This document shows, piece by piece, positions 20,874-32,716 of a stretch of DNA of 64,000 nt. Location of the stretch: NCBI RefSeq assembly GCF_000687795.1, contig NZ_JHXT01000005.1, positions 1 through 64,000 on the forward strand, read 5' to 3'. The number at the start of each line of letters is the position of its first letter. Position 1 is the first letter of the stretch. This stretch comes from Mycoplasma testudinis ATCC 43263 (GTDB lineage: Bacteria; Bacillota_I; Bacilli_A; Mycoplasmatales; Mycoplasmoidaceae). The position numbers and the translations under genes are program-made. The notes under the pieces are model-generated. The model made no database searches and was not told where the DNA came from. It saw only the letters and a program-made list of their open reading frames with translations.

Positions 20874-21431
20874 TTAATAAAAATCCTTAGAAAATCCATA
20901 AGATACGTCATGTTTGGTTCCAGGATCAAAAATAGATTCTTTTCTAGTGGTTACTGCATATGAGCGCATGCATCGCGAATTAATTTTTTGCATAAATGAA
21001 GGCAATAAAAAAGTTGTTAACAAAATAAGAATAAAGCCAATACAAAACGAAAAAATAGAGTAACCATATCAGGCTGGATTTGGGCCTAATTCCGGAGAAA
21101 CTTCAACATAAGTAATAATCATTATGCAGCCAATAATAATGGCACCAATTCCTATCGCAATAAGCGAATAAAAAACAAGAAGAAAATTACCATAAACTCG
21201 TTTCAAAGCTTCTTTAGTTAACTTAATTTTTTTTAAAAATCTTTTGTATTGAACAAGATAATAAAAGGTTGTTTTATATCACTTAAATTCATTGGTGTAA
21301 TAGTCGTCTTGCAATTGTGAAAAAACTTCAGACTCTTTGACCAAATTTTTTAAGCGCTTTTGGTGTTCGTCAGACCGATCAACAAAAGGCGGGGGACTAT
21401 TATAAGCACCTGGAACTGAAAAAAATGGCAT
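20874..21431 (-). CDS. Two-helix membrane protein, unknown function
   Basis: 185 residues starting MPFFSVPGAYNSPPPFVDRS. A charged cytoplasmic region is followed by two hydrophobic segments (FYSLIAIGIGAIIIGCIMII and IFSFCIGFILILLTTFLL) and a short basic tail. Several UGA codons are read as Trp. It is the second gene after the A/T18 promoter, 14 bases downstream of the gene before it. No family recognised. Confidence 0.65.
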
Positions 21432-21445
21432 ATTCTTGAAACCTA

Positions 21446-21907
21446 CTAATAGAAACCAGATGGAGTTCTTACTGGTGGTGTAGAAGATCGATAAATGCTG
21501 GAAGCTTTTCAAGTAATTAACGCAAAATAAACACCTCCAACTAGGCCAATAAAAGGAAGAAAAAATGCAAATGGATAAATGCGATAAATCATTTTTCATC
21601 CTGTATTTCTAAAGACAAACAAAACTACAATCAGATAAAAGATTTTTATGACCGTAATAAAACACCCAAATGCAAAAGCAATTAAGGCGTTCGTGTTATC
21701 AAAATCATCATTACTGCCATTAAACAAATAATTAAAAGTCATCGGGTGATGATTTACAGGCAAATAAATCAGTGCATAAAGAAAAGCACAAATTCCTGCT
21801 AAGTCAACAATACCAACTAGTCCATAATAAACATAAATACGTCTTTGCGAGAAGGGCGATAACTGTCCAAATCCAAGATACAAATCTGTTGCTTTATCTT
21901 TAGTCAT
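21446..21907 (-). CDS. Three-helix membrane protein, unknown function
   Basis: 153 residues with AAAGGAG before ATG 21907. Hydrophobic segments at about 26-50 (YVYYGLVGIVDLAGICAFLY), 76-102 (AFAFGCFITVIKIFYLIVVL) and 112-128 (FFLPFIGLVGGVYFALI). The C-terminus ends in a Ser/Thr/Pro-rich tail (SSTPPVRTPSGFY). It is the first gene behind a consensus promoter bordered by a homopolymer, so its expression may vary between cells. Confidence 0.65.
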
Positions 21908-21983
21908 TTTAACTCCTTTACGTATAAAAAAATCGACTACACTAAAACAATGACAGTTAATTCATACTAAGAATTATTAGTTA

Positions 21984-22012
21984 ATTATAAGGCGGCAACT
22001 TGACAATTTCAA
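21984..22012 (-). promoter_or_regulatory. Consensus promoter next to a homopolymer tract
   Basis: On the minus strand TTGAAA (22007-22012), a 17-base spacer and TATAAT (21984-21989), followed by the 21907 gene. The -35 box runs straight into the T tract. Confidence 0.75.
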
Positions 22013-22028
22013 AAAAAAAAAAAAAAAA
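22011..22028. repeat. A/T homopolymer, 18 bases
   Basis: Eighteen A on the plus strand, directly upstream of the -35 box of the minus-strand promoter and sharing two bases with it. It is the longest homopolymer I noticed in the window. Confidence 0.9.
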
Positions 22029-22322
22029 CATATTTTTGGTATCAAAAATACAAAAAAATATTGGCTTTTGAATATTGTCTATGGGTATAAACTTTTTTAT
22101 AATATTTGCTAAATATTTAGGTTTATTTAGTCAGCAAATTAGTTACATACGAGAAATACAATAATAAAAAAATGTAAATAAAAATCTAAACATAGGAAAT
22201 GAAATCATCCAAACAGGATAAATAGAAAATTTTAAATAGTAAACGGAATGATTTAATAATGAGAAATTATTATTTGCCAATAAAAATATTCAAGATTTAA
22301 AACTAGTGATATCTATAAACAA
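22029..22322. other. Gene-free stretch after manA
   Basis: AT-rich, no convincing frame or terminator. Together with the promoter and A tract it makes a 415-base gap between manA and the membrane-protein pair. Confidence 0.5.
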
Positions 22323-23267
22323 TTAAGAATTAACAAGAACTAACAATTCTAATGTTCCGCTTATCTTTAATTCTGTATGGTTTGTAGAAACAATTGCTCC
22401 ATCACCAAATTTAAAGTCAAGACTATTGACTTTCCCCGAACCACTAATGGCAATAATTTCACATCAATTGGTTTTCTCTAAATTCAATGATTGATTATTT
22501 TGGGATAATTTAATCAATTTAAAAAAATCGTTATCTATTAAATAATTATTATGATGCTTAGCCAATGCTTGTGAATTTTCAAAATTTTGAGGAACGGTAA
22601 TCACTTCTAAACTATCTTCAATATGCAACTGACGTGGTTTCTTATCTAAACCCAAACGATCATAATCATATAACCGATAAGTAATATCGCTTGATTGTTG
22701 GATTTCACAAACAAAATTGCCTTTCTTTAAAGCATGTACTGTACCAGTTGGGACATAGATGAAATCATCTTTTTTGATGGGTTTTTGAACTAATAAATCA
22801 TTCCATTTTTTATTCAAAACTAAATGTTCTAATTCGCGTTTTGACTGTGCATTATGACCATACAAAATGGAGTCATCTTTTAAATCGCTCAAAACATATC
22901 ATGCTTCATTTTTTCCAAAGCAATGATGTTTTTTTAAAGCAACTTTATCATCTGGATGAACTTGAACGCTTAAGTCATTATGAGCATCAATAAACTTAAT
23001 TAAATGCGGATAAGGACTTTTTGGACAATTAAATAACTTAGGATATTTCTTATATATTTCAAATAAAGAAATACCAGAATATGGGCTTGGGCCAATACAA
23101 ACAGATTGATGTTTAATATCTTCAAATCCGCTAATTACTCAAGCTTCACCAACTGGTTCTTGATCATCTAAATGTGATTGAAAAAGATCTTTTAAACGGT
23201 TACCGCCTCAGACATGATTTAATAATGCTGGTCGAAACTTTAAAATTATCGGGTGCATGTTATCCAT
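22323..23267 (-). CDS. manA: Mannose-6-phosphate isomerase
   Basis: 314 residues, the length of the Bacillus-type enzyme. Zinc-site motifs are visible in SVQVHPDD and PTGTVHAL, with KKDDFIYVPTG between them. It interconverts mannose 6-phosphate and fructose 6-phosphate, feeding mannose into glycolysis or fructose 6-phosphate into sugar-nucleotide synthesis. AAGGA stands before ATG 23267; ATG 23258 is an alternative. It is the last gene of the long nusA run, one base after the rlmB stop codon. Confidence 0.88.
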
Positions 23268-23268
23268 A

Positions 23269-24024
23269 TTAGAATCCTTGTTGTTTTTTTATTTCATATA
23301 TAAGAATACCAGCAGCTACTGATACATTAAGTGATTGCATTTGATCTGACATTGGAATTTTAACTTTAAAGTCAGCTTCTTTAGCTAGTAATGGGCTAAC
23401 TCCTGCGTCTTCATTGCCTAGTACTAAAAGAACTTTTTCAGCATCGAGTTTAGTATAGTTGATCGATGATTCATCAAGACTAGAAATTACGGTTCAAAAT
23501 CCGGATGATTTAAATTTTTCCATCACATATCTTAAATTAGCTACATTAACTAAATTTAAGGAAAATACCGCTCCTAAACTTGTCTTAATTACTGTGTTAT
23601 TAATTGGTGCTTGATTTTCGGTTTTAAAAATAACACCATCGACTCCTGCAGCCAAACAAGTTCGCAGAATTGCACCAAAATTACCTGGATCCATAATTTT
23701 ATCTAAAACAACGATTAAACTTTTTTGTTTAGTTTTCGTTTTAGCTAACAAAGCCTCAGGACTAATAAAAATATTATCAACATCAACTAAAGCCACAGTT
23801 CCTTGGTGATTAAAATTCTTATTGATTTGTGTATCAAACCATTTCAGCGAATGCATTTCGATTTCAATATCATGATCTTTTGCTAAACCCACTATTAAAT
23901 TGTCAGGTTTAAACAACATAATTTTTTTAATTGGCAATTTATTAGCAAAGCCATCTAAAACGCTTTTCCGACCAATTAAATACGTTGGAGATCTGTGTGG
24001 TTTTTTTGAAAACGAACGATTCAT
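23269..24024 (-). CDS. rlmB: SpoU-family rRNA 2'-O-methyltransferase, RlmB/TrmH type
   Basis: 251 residues. Motif 1 DKIMDPGNFGAILRTCLAAG, motif 2 VLGNEDAGVS and motif 3 SLNVSVAAGILIYE of the knotted SPOUT fold are intact. An N-terminal substrate-binding domain of about 85 residues starts YLIGRKSVLDGF. It methylates a ribose in 23S rRNA (or tRNA). AAGGA precedes ATG 24024, which is 10 bases after the end of cysS. The exact substrate is uncertain. Confidence 0.88.
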
Positions 24025-24034
24025 TTATATATCC

Positions 24035-25339
24035 TTACATTAATTTCTTATTTTGAATGCGGGTGCGTAATTCATCAGCTTCAATATATTCTTTATTTTG
24101 AACTTTTGCATTTCATTGTTTAATTAAATCAATATTAGGCTTAGTATGAATGTTACTTGGCTCAATTCCATAAATGTCTAAACACCACAATAACTGTTCA
24201 CATGCAAAAGTTAATTCTTCAAAATTTTTGTGCATTGTAAATTCATTCATTTTGCTAACAATTTCTCAAATTACTTTTGTTGCATTAGCAAAATTTAAGT
24301 CGTCTTCTAGTGCTTCTAAAAAACTGTGATTTACTTCATGCTTACTAGGTAACGTTTTATTATTTAAAGTCAGAAATGTTCTTGCTTTATTTATAGTTAA
24401 TGTGATTTTTTCAATATCTTTAATTGCTGTTTGCAAAACTGCATTTGAAAAATTTAAGGGAGACTGATAATGATTTTGATAAAAAAATCAACGAATTACT
24501 CGGAAATCATATTTTTCCAATAGCTGCTTAACATAAATAAAATTATTTAATGACTTAGACATTTTTTGGTTATCTATATTCAAATGACCTACATGCATTC
24601 AATATTTAGATATGGGTTCACCCGTTAAAGCTAAATGTTGACTTAATTCATTTTCATGGTGTGGAAAACGCAAATCAATCCCACCACCATGAATAGTAAT
24701 TTGTTTTCCAAAATGGTTTCTAATCAAATAAGCACACTCTGTGTGTCATCCGGGACGACCAGCACACCAAGGGCTTTCTCACTTTATTCCTTCTTGCGTA
24801 TTTTTTCATAAAACAAAATCTAACGGATCTTCTTTTTTAAGATCAACATCAACCCGATCGCCAGCACGTAATTCTTCTTTATTTATTTTTGCTAAACTCC
24901 CATAATTGGGAATTGAATTAATTCGAAAATAGACATCTCCATCAACCACATAAGCCGCTTTTTTACTAATCAATTGTTCGATGTAATTAATAATTCCAGG
25001 AATATTTTCTGAGACTTTGGGATTTTCCATTTGAATTACGTTTAACTTGCTCATAACTTCAAAATAAGCATTTGCATAATTGTTAGACAAAACCAATTCA
25101 GATAAATTTTCTAAAACAGCTTGTTTAATAATTTTGTCATCAATATCAGTAATGTTGTGTAACATGTTAACTTTAACTTTTTTGTGACGTAAAACACGAT
25201 TTAAAACGTCAAAAGTTATTAATGGCCGGACATTACCGATGTGAACGTGATTGTATACAGTTGGTCCGCATAAATAGATATTTATAGGGTCATCATCTAA
25301 TAGATGAATTTTTTGGGAAAGGGTATCAAATATTTTCAT
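24035..25339 (-). CDS. cysS: Cysteinyl-tRNA synthetase
   Basis: 434 residues, normal length. [18 protein letters not shown] gives the first zinc cysteine and the HIGH-type motif; [27 protein letters not shown] and KMSKSLNNF complete the active site. Several UGA codons are Trp. I take ATG 25339 (MKIFDTLSQ); a TTG at 25360 would add seven unlikely residues. Part of the nusA run. Confidence 0.96.
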
Positions 25340-25405
25340 AAAGTGAAGATAGCAAGACAAATTATATTAATTAATTATTAATCTGGATATTAAATTGAAA
25401 AGAGA

Positions 25406-26098
25406 TTATGCAAATTTATAAACCATTAATTTATAAGGCTGCAGATTCAAATCCAAAAAAGGTTCTTGTTGAAGATTAAAAACAACACGTTCAGCAATTT
25501 TATGATACCCTTGATATTCATAAAATTTTCAATTGCAATTAGAATCAGTTAAAAGTCAAAACTGGTTCTTTCAAGATTGAAAATTTTGTTTAAAGAGTTG
25601 CAACAATTTTTTGCCAATATTCAAGCCTTGATAATTTCAATCAACACAAAAAAATAAAATCTCAATAGATTTATTTAAACAATAAGTTTTATCAACTTCT
25701 TGCACAAATATGGGAATCATTTCAAGAACTGCTAGTTGAGTTAGTATTCCATTCATTTGTTTTGGGGAATAAGCATTCTTGTCACGAATTGATTGTTTTA
25801 GTGTTGTAATCTTATTTTGAGCATTAAGAAAATTTTGCTTTGTTTGCACACGATATAAAGCCTTGTCCAGTGGATTAACGGCCATTAAAATACCTACTAG
25901 ATGATTATTAACCGTACAGACTTTAATTCATGTAGCTTGCTGTAAGTACTTATAGATATGAAAATCTATTAGTGCTTTTTTAGCTTGAATAGGAACATGA
26001 TTTTTCTCTAATTGTAAAACGACATTAATCAGTTGCGCAAAACGATCGTAATCAGTTAATTCATAATTCCGAATAATCAAATTATCGTTTTGTTTCAT
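25406..26098 (-). CDS. GNAT-family N-acetyltransferase
   Basis: 230 residues starting MKQNDNLIIRNYELTDYDRF. The acetyl-CoA-binding motif is seen in WNYQGLNIGKKLLQLF (UGA-coded Trp), after a beta strand SIEILFFCVD. The C-terminal beta part holds LLTDSNCNWKFYEYQGY, typical of the fold. It would acetylate an amine, substrate unknown. The start overlaps the 3' end of ribF by 17 bases. Confidence 0.82.
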
Positions 26099-26906
26099 TA
26101 TTAAATCATTCCTTTGTTTTTTCGATGTCTTTTTTAATTGCGTTTTTTAATTCAAGGACCGATTCAAATTTTGAAGGAGTACGCAGATACTGGTGAAATA
26201 CAACTTTAATAGTTTTGCCATACAATGAACCCGTGAAATTAATTGCATGAGTCTCGATTGAGTAATTTTTTTGATCCATTGTTTTGCTTTTACCAACAAA
26301 ACTAACGCTATGATACATTTGGTTATCAAAACTAATTGTAGTTGAATATGAACCTAAAGCCATAGGCACCAGGGTTTTATCAACTGTTAAATTGGCAGTT
26401 GGAAAACCTAATCAGTGGCCTTGTTGCTGACCTTTAATAACCATTCCAGTTCGATAGTACGGATAAACTAATTCTTGGTTCGCTTTTTTTAAATTTCCCA
26501 GACGGATGTTTTCACGAATGGTTCGCGATGCATCAAGAGTCCGTTTTAAAAAAATCGAAGAAGGATAATGTTTTTTTAATAAATCAATTCCGCAATGGTC
26601 ATTCCCAAATTTAAAATCTTCGCCGACAATCACTCCCTTAATTGCTAGTTTATCCAAAACATTAAAAACAAATTCTTCGCCAGACATATTGTGCTTTTGA
26701 ATATCAAGTCAATAAATTTTATGAGCATTTGTGTTTTGTAATTGTTTAACCCGTTCGTTAAAAGGATACAAAAAGTCGTGGTTTTTATTGGGTAAATTTT
26801 TTAGGGTTAAAATCGAAAAATCATTTACAGCTGTTTTAAACAATTGTAAATGACCTTGATGAATACCATCAAAAAATCCGATAACTAAAAAATTATTATT
26901 AAGCAT
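26082..26906 (-). CDS. ribF: Bifunctional riboflavin kinase / FMN adenylyltransferase
   Basis: 274 residues. GFFDGIHQGHLQLF is the nucleotidyltransferase site; GVIVGEDFKFG and RTIRENIRLGN follow. The kinase part starts at GFPTANLTVD. It makes FMN and FAD from imported riboflavin. I prefer ATG 26906, with AGGGA six bases upstream; ATG 26912 is only two codons earlier. It overlaps truB by 8 bases. The UGA near the end is Trp, extending the protein to TAA 26082-26084. Confidence 0.93.
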
Positions 26907-27558
26907 ATTCATTCCCTGTTTTGAAATCTTTAAAACTTAGAGCCTGGTTGATGTTATGATCACCACAAGCGATACGAACAAGACTTTGCATAGTTGCGAC
27001 AGTATTTAATTTTTTTGCCAAATCAATAATAAAAGAACGAACATAAAATCCTTTCGAAACTTTTATTTCAAGCGATACATTAGGTAAATCAAATTTTAAC
27101 AGACGACATCAATAAACTTGTACAAGACGTTTGGACAAATTCACAGGAATATTTTGACGTGCTAACTTGTATGCACGAACTCCATTAACTTTCAGCGCGG
27201 AGAATTGCGGTGGTTGTTGCCAATACGGATTTTTAGTAAAATCATCAATTGTTTGCAGCAAGTTTATTTGATTTGGAAAACAATAATTTAATCTGACAAC
27301 TTCACCAGTAATATCGTGAGTATTTGTTTCAATTCCAAATAAAATATTAACCTGATAAATCTTGTCCAAACTTGTCAACTGATGTAACTGTTTAGTGGCT
27401 TTATTTATGCCAACTAATAAAACTCCACTCGCTAAAGGGTCTAGAGTTCCAGCATAACCAATTTTTTTGACATTTAAACTTTTTTTAATTCGAGCAATTG
27501 TGGCTGCTGAACTCATACCACGAGGCTTGTTAAAACAAATAATTTTGTCAAATGACAT
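26899..27558 (-). CDS. truB: tRNA pseudouridine-55 synthase
   Basis: 219 residues. The catalytic Asp lies in GYAGTLDPLASGVLLVG; FNKPRGMSSAATIARIK and QQPPQFSALKVNGVRAYKLAR are typical of TruB. It is short, as in other mycoplasmas, with little beyond the catalytic domain. It starts 6 bases after the preceding membrane gene. Confidence 0.94.
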
Positions 27559-27564
27559 ACCAAA

Positions 27565-28452
27565 CTAACTCAAGTTGCGAACTAAATTGTAACCGTCTAG
27601 GCCATAGTAACCAACAATCAACAAAATACAAACAACGATCACAAAAAGCATATTTACAATGAGTGTAAATCAAATGATGTAATGAACGGATTTAGATTTG
27701 TGAATTTGATTAATCCCTGAGAAAAAAGCTGCCATTACATAAAAATAAGGAACAATTAATAATACGAAACAGAAGATGCTAATAATTCGCATAACATGAT
27801 TGTAAGATTGGGCATTCGCAACGGCTGGATAACGTGGCGCAGAAAGACCAATAAAACGTTGCATAATTCCTAAAATTGTACCAAAGAAGGCAATTAATAT
27901 AAGTGAAATTAAACCGATTAAGATCCATTCAATTCGTAATTTCTTTTTTTGGTTTAATGTGTTGGTAACATACCGGTTAAAAACGGAAATTTTTGAAGGC
28001 TTAGTGTTTTCTAAACGTTTTTGTTTTTTTGATTGGATTCACTGCTTGAATTTGTTTTTGTTATATTTTTTTTCTTTTGCAGGTTTTTGGTTTTTAGGTT
28101 TTTTAAATTTAACCGGTTTAGGTTTGCGAGCGAGTGTTTTGGGTTGCTCAGATACTGGCATAACCGCAGGTTGGGTAATAACCTTAGCATTGTGATTATT
28201 AGTATGTGAAGTCATAGATTCTGGTTTTTGAAGGTTTTGAGAATCGTTCGAATTTTCTGATGAATCAGCTGGGGCTGTAAAAATCCGAATTGCTGGAACA
28301 ATCTTTAAATTTTCTTCTGGCTTTGATTGACTTGAATCTGGTAAATTAATATTTTTAGTATGGTGGATTACAGGGGGGCGAATTTGCTTAGTAACACCTT
28401 TTAAATTCTCTTGGCCATTTTTGGCATTTGTATTTTTTAAATTGTCATTCAT
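27565..28452 (-). CDS. Membrane protein with Lys/Pro-rich N-terminal domain
   Basis: 295 residues. The first 165 are hydrophilic and look disordered, with basic and Pro-rich runs such as ARKPKPVKFKKPKNQKPAKE. Three hydrophobic segments follow (WILIGLISLILIAFFGTILG, ISIFCFVLLIVPYFYVMAAF and MLFVIVVCILLIVGYYG). GAAGGTG before ATG 28452. A membrane-protein gene at this place, after rbfA, also exists in M. pneumoniae as I recall, but I cannot confirm homology. Confidence 0.7.
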
Positions 28453-28465
28453 GCTAGTACACCTT

Positions 28466-28816
28466 CTAAGCTTTATTTTCCTGTTTAATTTCCCGCAAGA
28501 TATTTTCAATTTCAAGCGATTTATCAATAGCAACATCGGCCACAAAATGCAAGTGGGGAATTCGGCGAATTGTTAAAACTTTACTTAATGCAGTTTTGAA
28601 AACGCCACTAGCACTAATAAAAGCTGCTACTACCTTATCAATCTCGTTCCGGTTTAAACAATCCAAATAAACTTTAGCAACCGAAAAATCTGGAGATAGT
28701 TTAACATAAGTAACACTACCTAACTTAACAATTGGATTTTCAATTTCAACTAGGATGGTACTATTCAAGATGCTGCTAATTTGGTTTTCAAGACGTTCTT
28801 TCTTATAGCTTGGCAT
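28466..28816 (-). CDS. rbfA: Ribosome-binding factor A
   Basis: 116 residues. SYKKERLENQISSIL at the start, DFSVAKVYLD and the KH-like IRRIPHLHFVADVAIDKS match RbfA, which helps mature the 16S rRNA 5' end. It lies 3 bases after infB. Confidence 0.93.
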   Translation of the reverse strand: MPSYKKERLENQISSILNSTILVEIENPIVKLGSVTYVKLSPDFSVAKVYLDCLNRNEIDKVVAAFISASGVFKTALSKVLTIRRIPHLHFVADVAIDKSLEIENILREIKQENKA

Positions 28817-28819
28817 AAT

Positions 28820-30682
28820 TTATTGTTCCTGTACAATTGTTTCAAATACTTGAATGACATCACCAGCTTTAAGATCATTAAAATTAGTAATCGTAACCCC
28901 ACATTCATGGCCTTGGTCTAATTCTGAAACAAATTCTTTGAAACTTTTTAATGAATCTATTTTTGATCGATAAATAACAGCTCCATCGCGAATAATGCGA
29001 CAATTCGCATTGCGTTTAACTTTACCTGATGTAATATAACACCCAGCTATTGTCCCAATTTTACTATGTTTTCAAATTTCACGGACAGTTAATTCACCAA
29101 GCTCAATATCTTCATAAACTGGGTCTAATTGTCCCTTTAATAAATCTTGAACGTCGCGTAACATATTGTAAATAATGTCATAAGAACGAATGATAACGCC
29201 AACACTATCAGCCATTTCTTTAATGGCTTTAGGAATTGCCATATTAAATCCAAAAATAATTGCTTTGGAAGCTTGTGCTAGTTTAACATCGGTTTCACTA
29301 ATAGCACCAGTACCAGCCCGAATAACATTCGTACAAGCGCCTTCAACTTCAATCAAACCAACCGCTTGTTTAATTGCTTCCAAAGAGCCTTGTGCATCCG
29401 TTTTTAAAATCATATCAAGACTTTTAACTTCGTTATTTTCAACCCGTTCTCTTAATTGGATTGTCGCTGACAAACTTTCGTGCTTTTGACGTTGCATTTT
29501 TTGTTTGTATGATGCTGCAATATTTTTAATTTCACTTTCGTTTGCAGACCCGATAAACTTTTCGCCAACTTCTGGAACAATATCAAAACCTGAAATTTTA
29601 ACAGGTTTAGCTGGTGTGGCTTCAATGACGTCTTTACCGTTTTCATCTTGCATTGTTCGAACCCGTCCGCAGGCTGCACCTAAAGCAATATAATCGCCGA
29701 CTTTTAAAGTACCTCGATTAATAATAACTGAAGCCAAAGGACCTAATCCTGGCGCCAAATTAGCTTCAATTACAACACCATAAGGTTGACAATTATAATT
29801 GGCTTCGTATTTGTTAATTTCAGCTAATAATAAAATGCTATGTAATAATTCTGTAATACCTTCTTTAGTAAAAGCGCTTCCCGAGACAACAATTGTGTCA
29901 CCACCTCAGGCTTCTGGTACTAAATCATATTTACTCATTTGCTGCATGACACGATCAGCATTGGCTTCTGGCTTATCTATTTTGTTAATAAAAACAATAA
30001 TTGGAACATTGGCATTTTTAGCGTGATCGATTGCTTCCTCAGTTTGGGGTTTAATTCCGTCATCTGCAGCCACAACTAAGACGACAATATCAGTGACATC
30101 AGCACCTCGGGCTCGCATGCTCGTAAATGCTTCATGTCCGGGAGTATCAATAAATGTAATTGGCTTTCCATCTAAAGCTACTTGATAAGCACCAATATGC
30201 TGAGTAATTCCGCCATGCTCACCGCTAACAACATTGGTTTTTCGAATTGCATCTAATAAACTTGTTTTACCATGATCAACGTGTCCCATGATGGTAACAA
30301 TCGGAGGGCGTGCCATTAATTTACTAGGATCATCATCAAATTTAATGGCATCTAAAATGTTTTCTTCATTAATTTCGGTTTCCATGCGGAAATCCATATT
30401 GTATTCTAAACACAATTCACCAATTTGTTCAATTGACAGCATCGTGTTTAGGTTAACTATTTTTCCTTTCAGAAAAAAATGTTTAATAAGGCCTGATGAA
30501 GGCTGTCCAATTTTTTCACTAAAAGCACTTAATGATAAAGGCCCTGTATAAACAAAGACACCATTTTGGACACCAGTTGTTACTTTTTTAAAGTGACTTT
30601 GTAAAGAAATCCCATCCCGTTTATCATTCCGTTGATTGGGGCGTTTATTCCGTTGTTTTTGGTGATTTCCGGTTTTTGCCAT
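28820..30682 (-). CDS. infB: Translation initiation factor IF-2
   Basis: 620 residues, the short mycoplasma form. GTPase motifs: [18 protein letters not shown] (G1), [20 protein letters not shown] (G3), [15 protein letters not shown] (G4). Domain II and the C-terminal fMet-tRNA-binding domain follow. The N-terminal extension is a short basic stretch only. AAGGAG before ATG 30682. Two UGA=Trp codons join three reading segments. Confidence 0.97.
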
Positions 30683-30707
30683 AAGTAATACACTCCTTAA
30701 AAAATTA

Positions 30708-30995
30708 TTACTGTTTAATGTTGTCTAATTGTGCAGCTAACTGTTCGTATCATTCTGGTTGAACACTAACTTTTAAGATTTTATTGATAAGATTTTTTTG
30801 TTTCAATTTAAGGGCTGCGTTGGGAATATTGGAAAAATACATTCCCCGCCCTTGATAAGTTTGTTTTAGATCAAGAACAACCGATTGACTATCAATTCGA
30901 CAAATCCGAATAAGATTTTTTTTAGGATGAACAGTTCTGGTGAGAACGCACATTCTCTCATTATTCTTTGGTTTTAGAGTCTTGACCTTGGTCAT
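30708..30995 (-). CDS. ylxR: YlxR-family RNA-binding protein
   Basis: 95 residues. [21 protein letters not shown], then YQGRGMYF, is the YlxR pattern. It sits between nusA and infB as in most bacteria and overlaps the nusA end by 35 bases. I chose ATG 30995, with GAGG nine bases upstream; ATG 30953 is a possible shorter start. Ends after a UGA-coded Trp with [13 protein letters not shown]. Confidence 0.85.
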
Positions 30996-32628
30996 CGTTT
31001 GACGCCTCATCCGTAGAAGGTAAAGCGTCAAGATCTAATAAAGCAAAATCATCCAGCGATTTTCGTTGACTCTTCTTAGATTTATTATCTTTATCTTTTT
31101 TCTTTTTATCTGAAGTCTGTGTTTTAACTTCTTTCATTGCCCGTTTAGGTTCGGCTTTCATATCGATTTCACTAATTAAAGTAGTGATAGAATTCGGATT
31201 AACAGTTGGAGTTTCAGCAATTTCTGGTTCAACTGGTTTTTGTGCAGTGGGTTCAGATTCAGTTTGATCTTGTAATCCAAAATCCTCAGATAAATCAACT
31301 AAAGTAGCACCTTCATTTACTTTAGACGGTTCATATACATCATATTGTTTACTCACTGGTTCAGGAACATCCATGTCGACTTCTATTAAGTTGTCGTCAT
31401 CTTCTTTAGTTGTATATGAAACCGGTTTAGCGCTAAGTTTATCAGAAATTCGAGTTCGTGATCCAAAACGTGAACCAGAATCATCGCGCTTGATGAATTT
31501 AGTGCGGCGCGCAAAATTATTAAAGCCTTCAGCAATTAAATCATTTCTAGCATATTCTATGTTGTCTTCAAGAGCTTGGGTTTCAGATTTAATGTCAATA
31601 TTCCAACCAGTTAAGCGTGCTAATAATTTAACATTAATACCCGCTCGACCAATTACATTGGGTAAAAAATCATCTCCAACAATAACTTCCATGCTGCGAT
31701 CTTTTTCGCTGTCTTCAACAATGTTTATTCCTAATACATTTACTGGGGCAATGGCATTGACAACAATTTGCTGAGGATTTTCGTTTCAAATCAAAATATC
31801 AATTAGCTCGTTATGCAATTCTTTTGAAATTTGTTTAATTTTTTCGCCTTCTTTACCAATAATTGCACCAATTGGATCAAAATCTTTATTATGCGAAATT
31901 ACTGCTACTTTAGATTTTTGACCACTCATTCTTGCAATATTTTTAATTTCAATTGTACCGTCAGCGATTTCTGGAATATTAGTTTCTAACATGTGTTTTA
32001 AAATAGCGCCATCAGTTCTTGATAAAATTACAGGCCAACCATGAGATTGTTGAGTGACCGCTTTAATTGCAAATCAATACTTTTTACCTGGTTGAAGAAC
32101 TTCTCCTTTAACTACACCTTTACGATCTAAAAATCCTTTGGTGGTTCCAAGATCAACAATTCCACCGCCCTTTTCTTCTTGTTTTTCATATTCAGCAAAA
32201 ATGACTTCACCTAATCTTGGTGACCATTCTTCAACTATTTTTTTATTCGATAATTCTGCAATTCGTTGCTTAAATATTTGCAAAATATAACGAGCTAAAT
32301 CAGGTTTAGCATCGCTAAACTTTAATTCACTTTTAATATCGTCGCCTATTTTAACATCTGCCTTTGTTTTTAAAGCATCAGCTAAAATTATTTCATGAAT
32401 GTCATCGAAATCATCAGTTTCTTCTAAAACTACTTTTAAAAGATGGAAGATACTTAATTCTCCACGTTTTAAATCAACATCGACTTCAATCCGAAAGTCG
32501 GGATCATCTTTAGTATAAGCTTTTGCAATTGATTCTTTTAAAACCTCAGCGATTTCTTCAGAAGTTATTTTTTTCTCACTTGCTAAAGTTTCCATTGCCT
32601 TCAAAAAGCTTTCAGTTTTGTTTGCCAT
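30961..32628 (-). CDS. nusA: Transcription elongation/termination factor NusA
   Basis: 555 residues. N-terminal domain (SFLKAMETLASEKKI, then EIAEVLKESIAKAY), S1 domain (residues about 135-200, with VDLGTTKGFLDRKG), KH1 (DPIGAIIGKEGEKIKQI) and KH2 (LPNVIGRAGINVKLLARL). A charged, acidic, Lys-rich tail of about 170 residues follows, longer than in Bacillus NusA. It heads the long run of translation genes. Its leader carries a strong hairpin. Confidence 0.96.
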
Positions 32629-32672
32629 TAGAGATGCGTTCTTAGTCCTTTTTTGCTAGTTAACACTTAAAC

Positions 32673-32694
32673 AGGAGCACCCGAAGGTGCTCCT
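32673..32694 (-). promoter_or_regulatory. UUCG-loop hairpin in the nusA leader
   Basis: On the minus strand AGGAGCACC, loop TTCG, GGTGCTCCT: nine pairs closed by a C(UUCG)G tetraloop. It starts about 20 bases after the -10 box and 45 bases before ATG. The minus-strand sequence after it is GTTTAAG, not a T-run, so it is not a simple terminator for nusA. Confidence 0.75.
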
Positions 32695-32716
32695 TTTAGT
32701 GCATATTTACTATATT

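Noticed and set aside
28453..28545. Upstream extension of the Lys/Pro-rich membrane protein to 28545
   Set aside because: It would lie inside rbfA; ATG 28452 has GAAGGTG at good distance.
29190..29489. Plus-strand frame opposite infB
   Set aside because: Antisense shadow of a strongly conserved GTPase gene; no translation signal.
32673..32694. nusA-leader hairpin as a terminator
   Set aside because: On the minus strand no T-run follows; on the plus strand TTTT follows but no gene comes before it.
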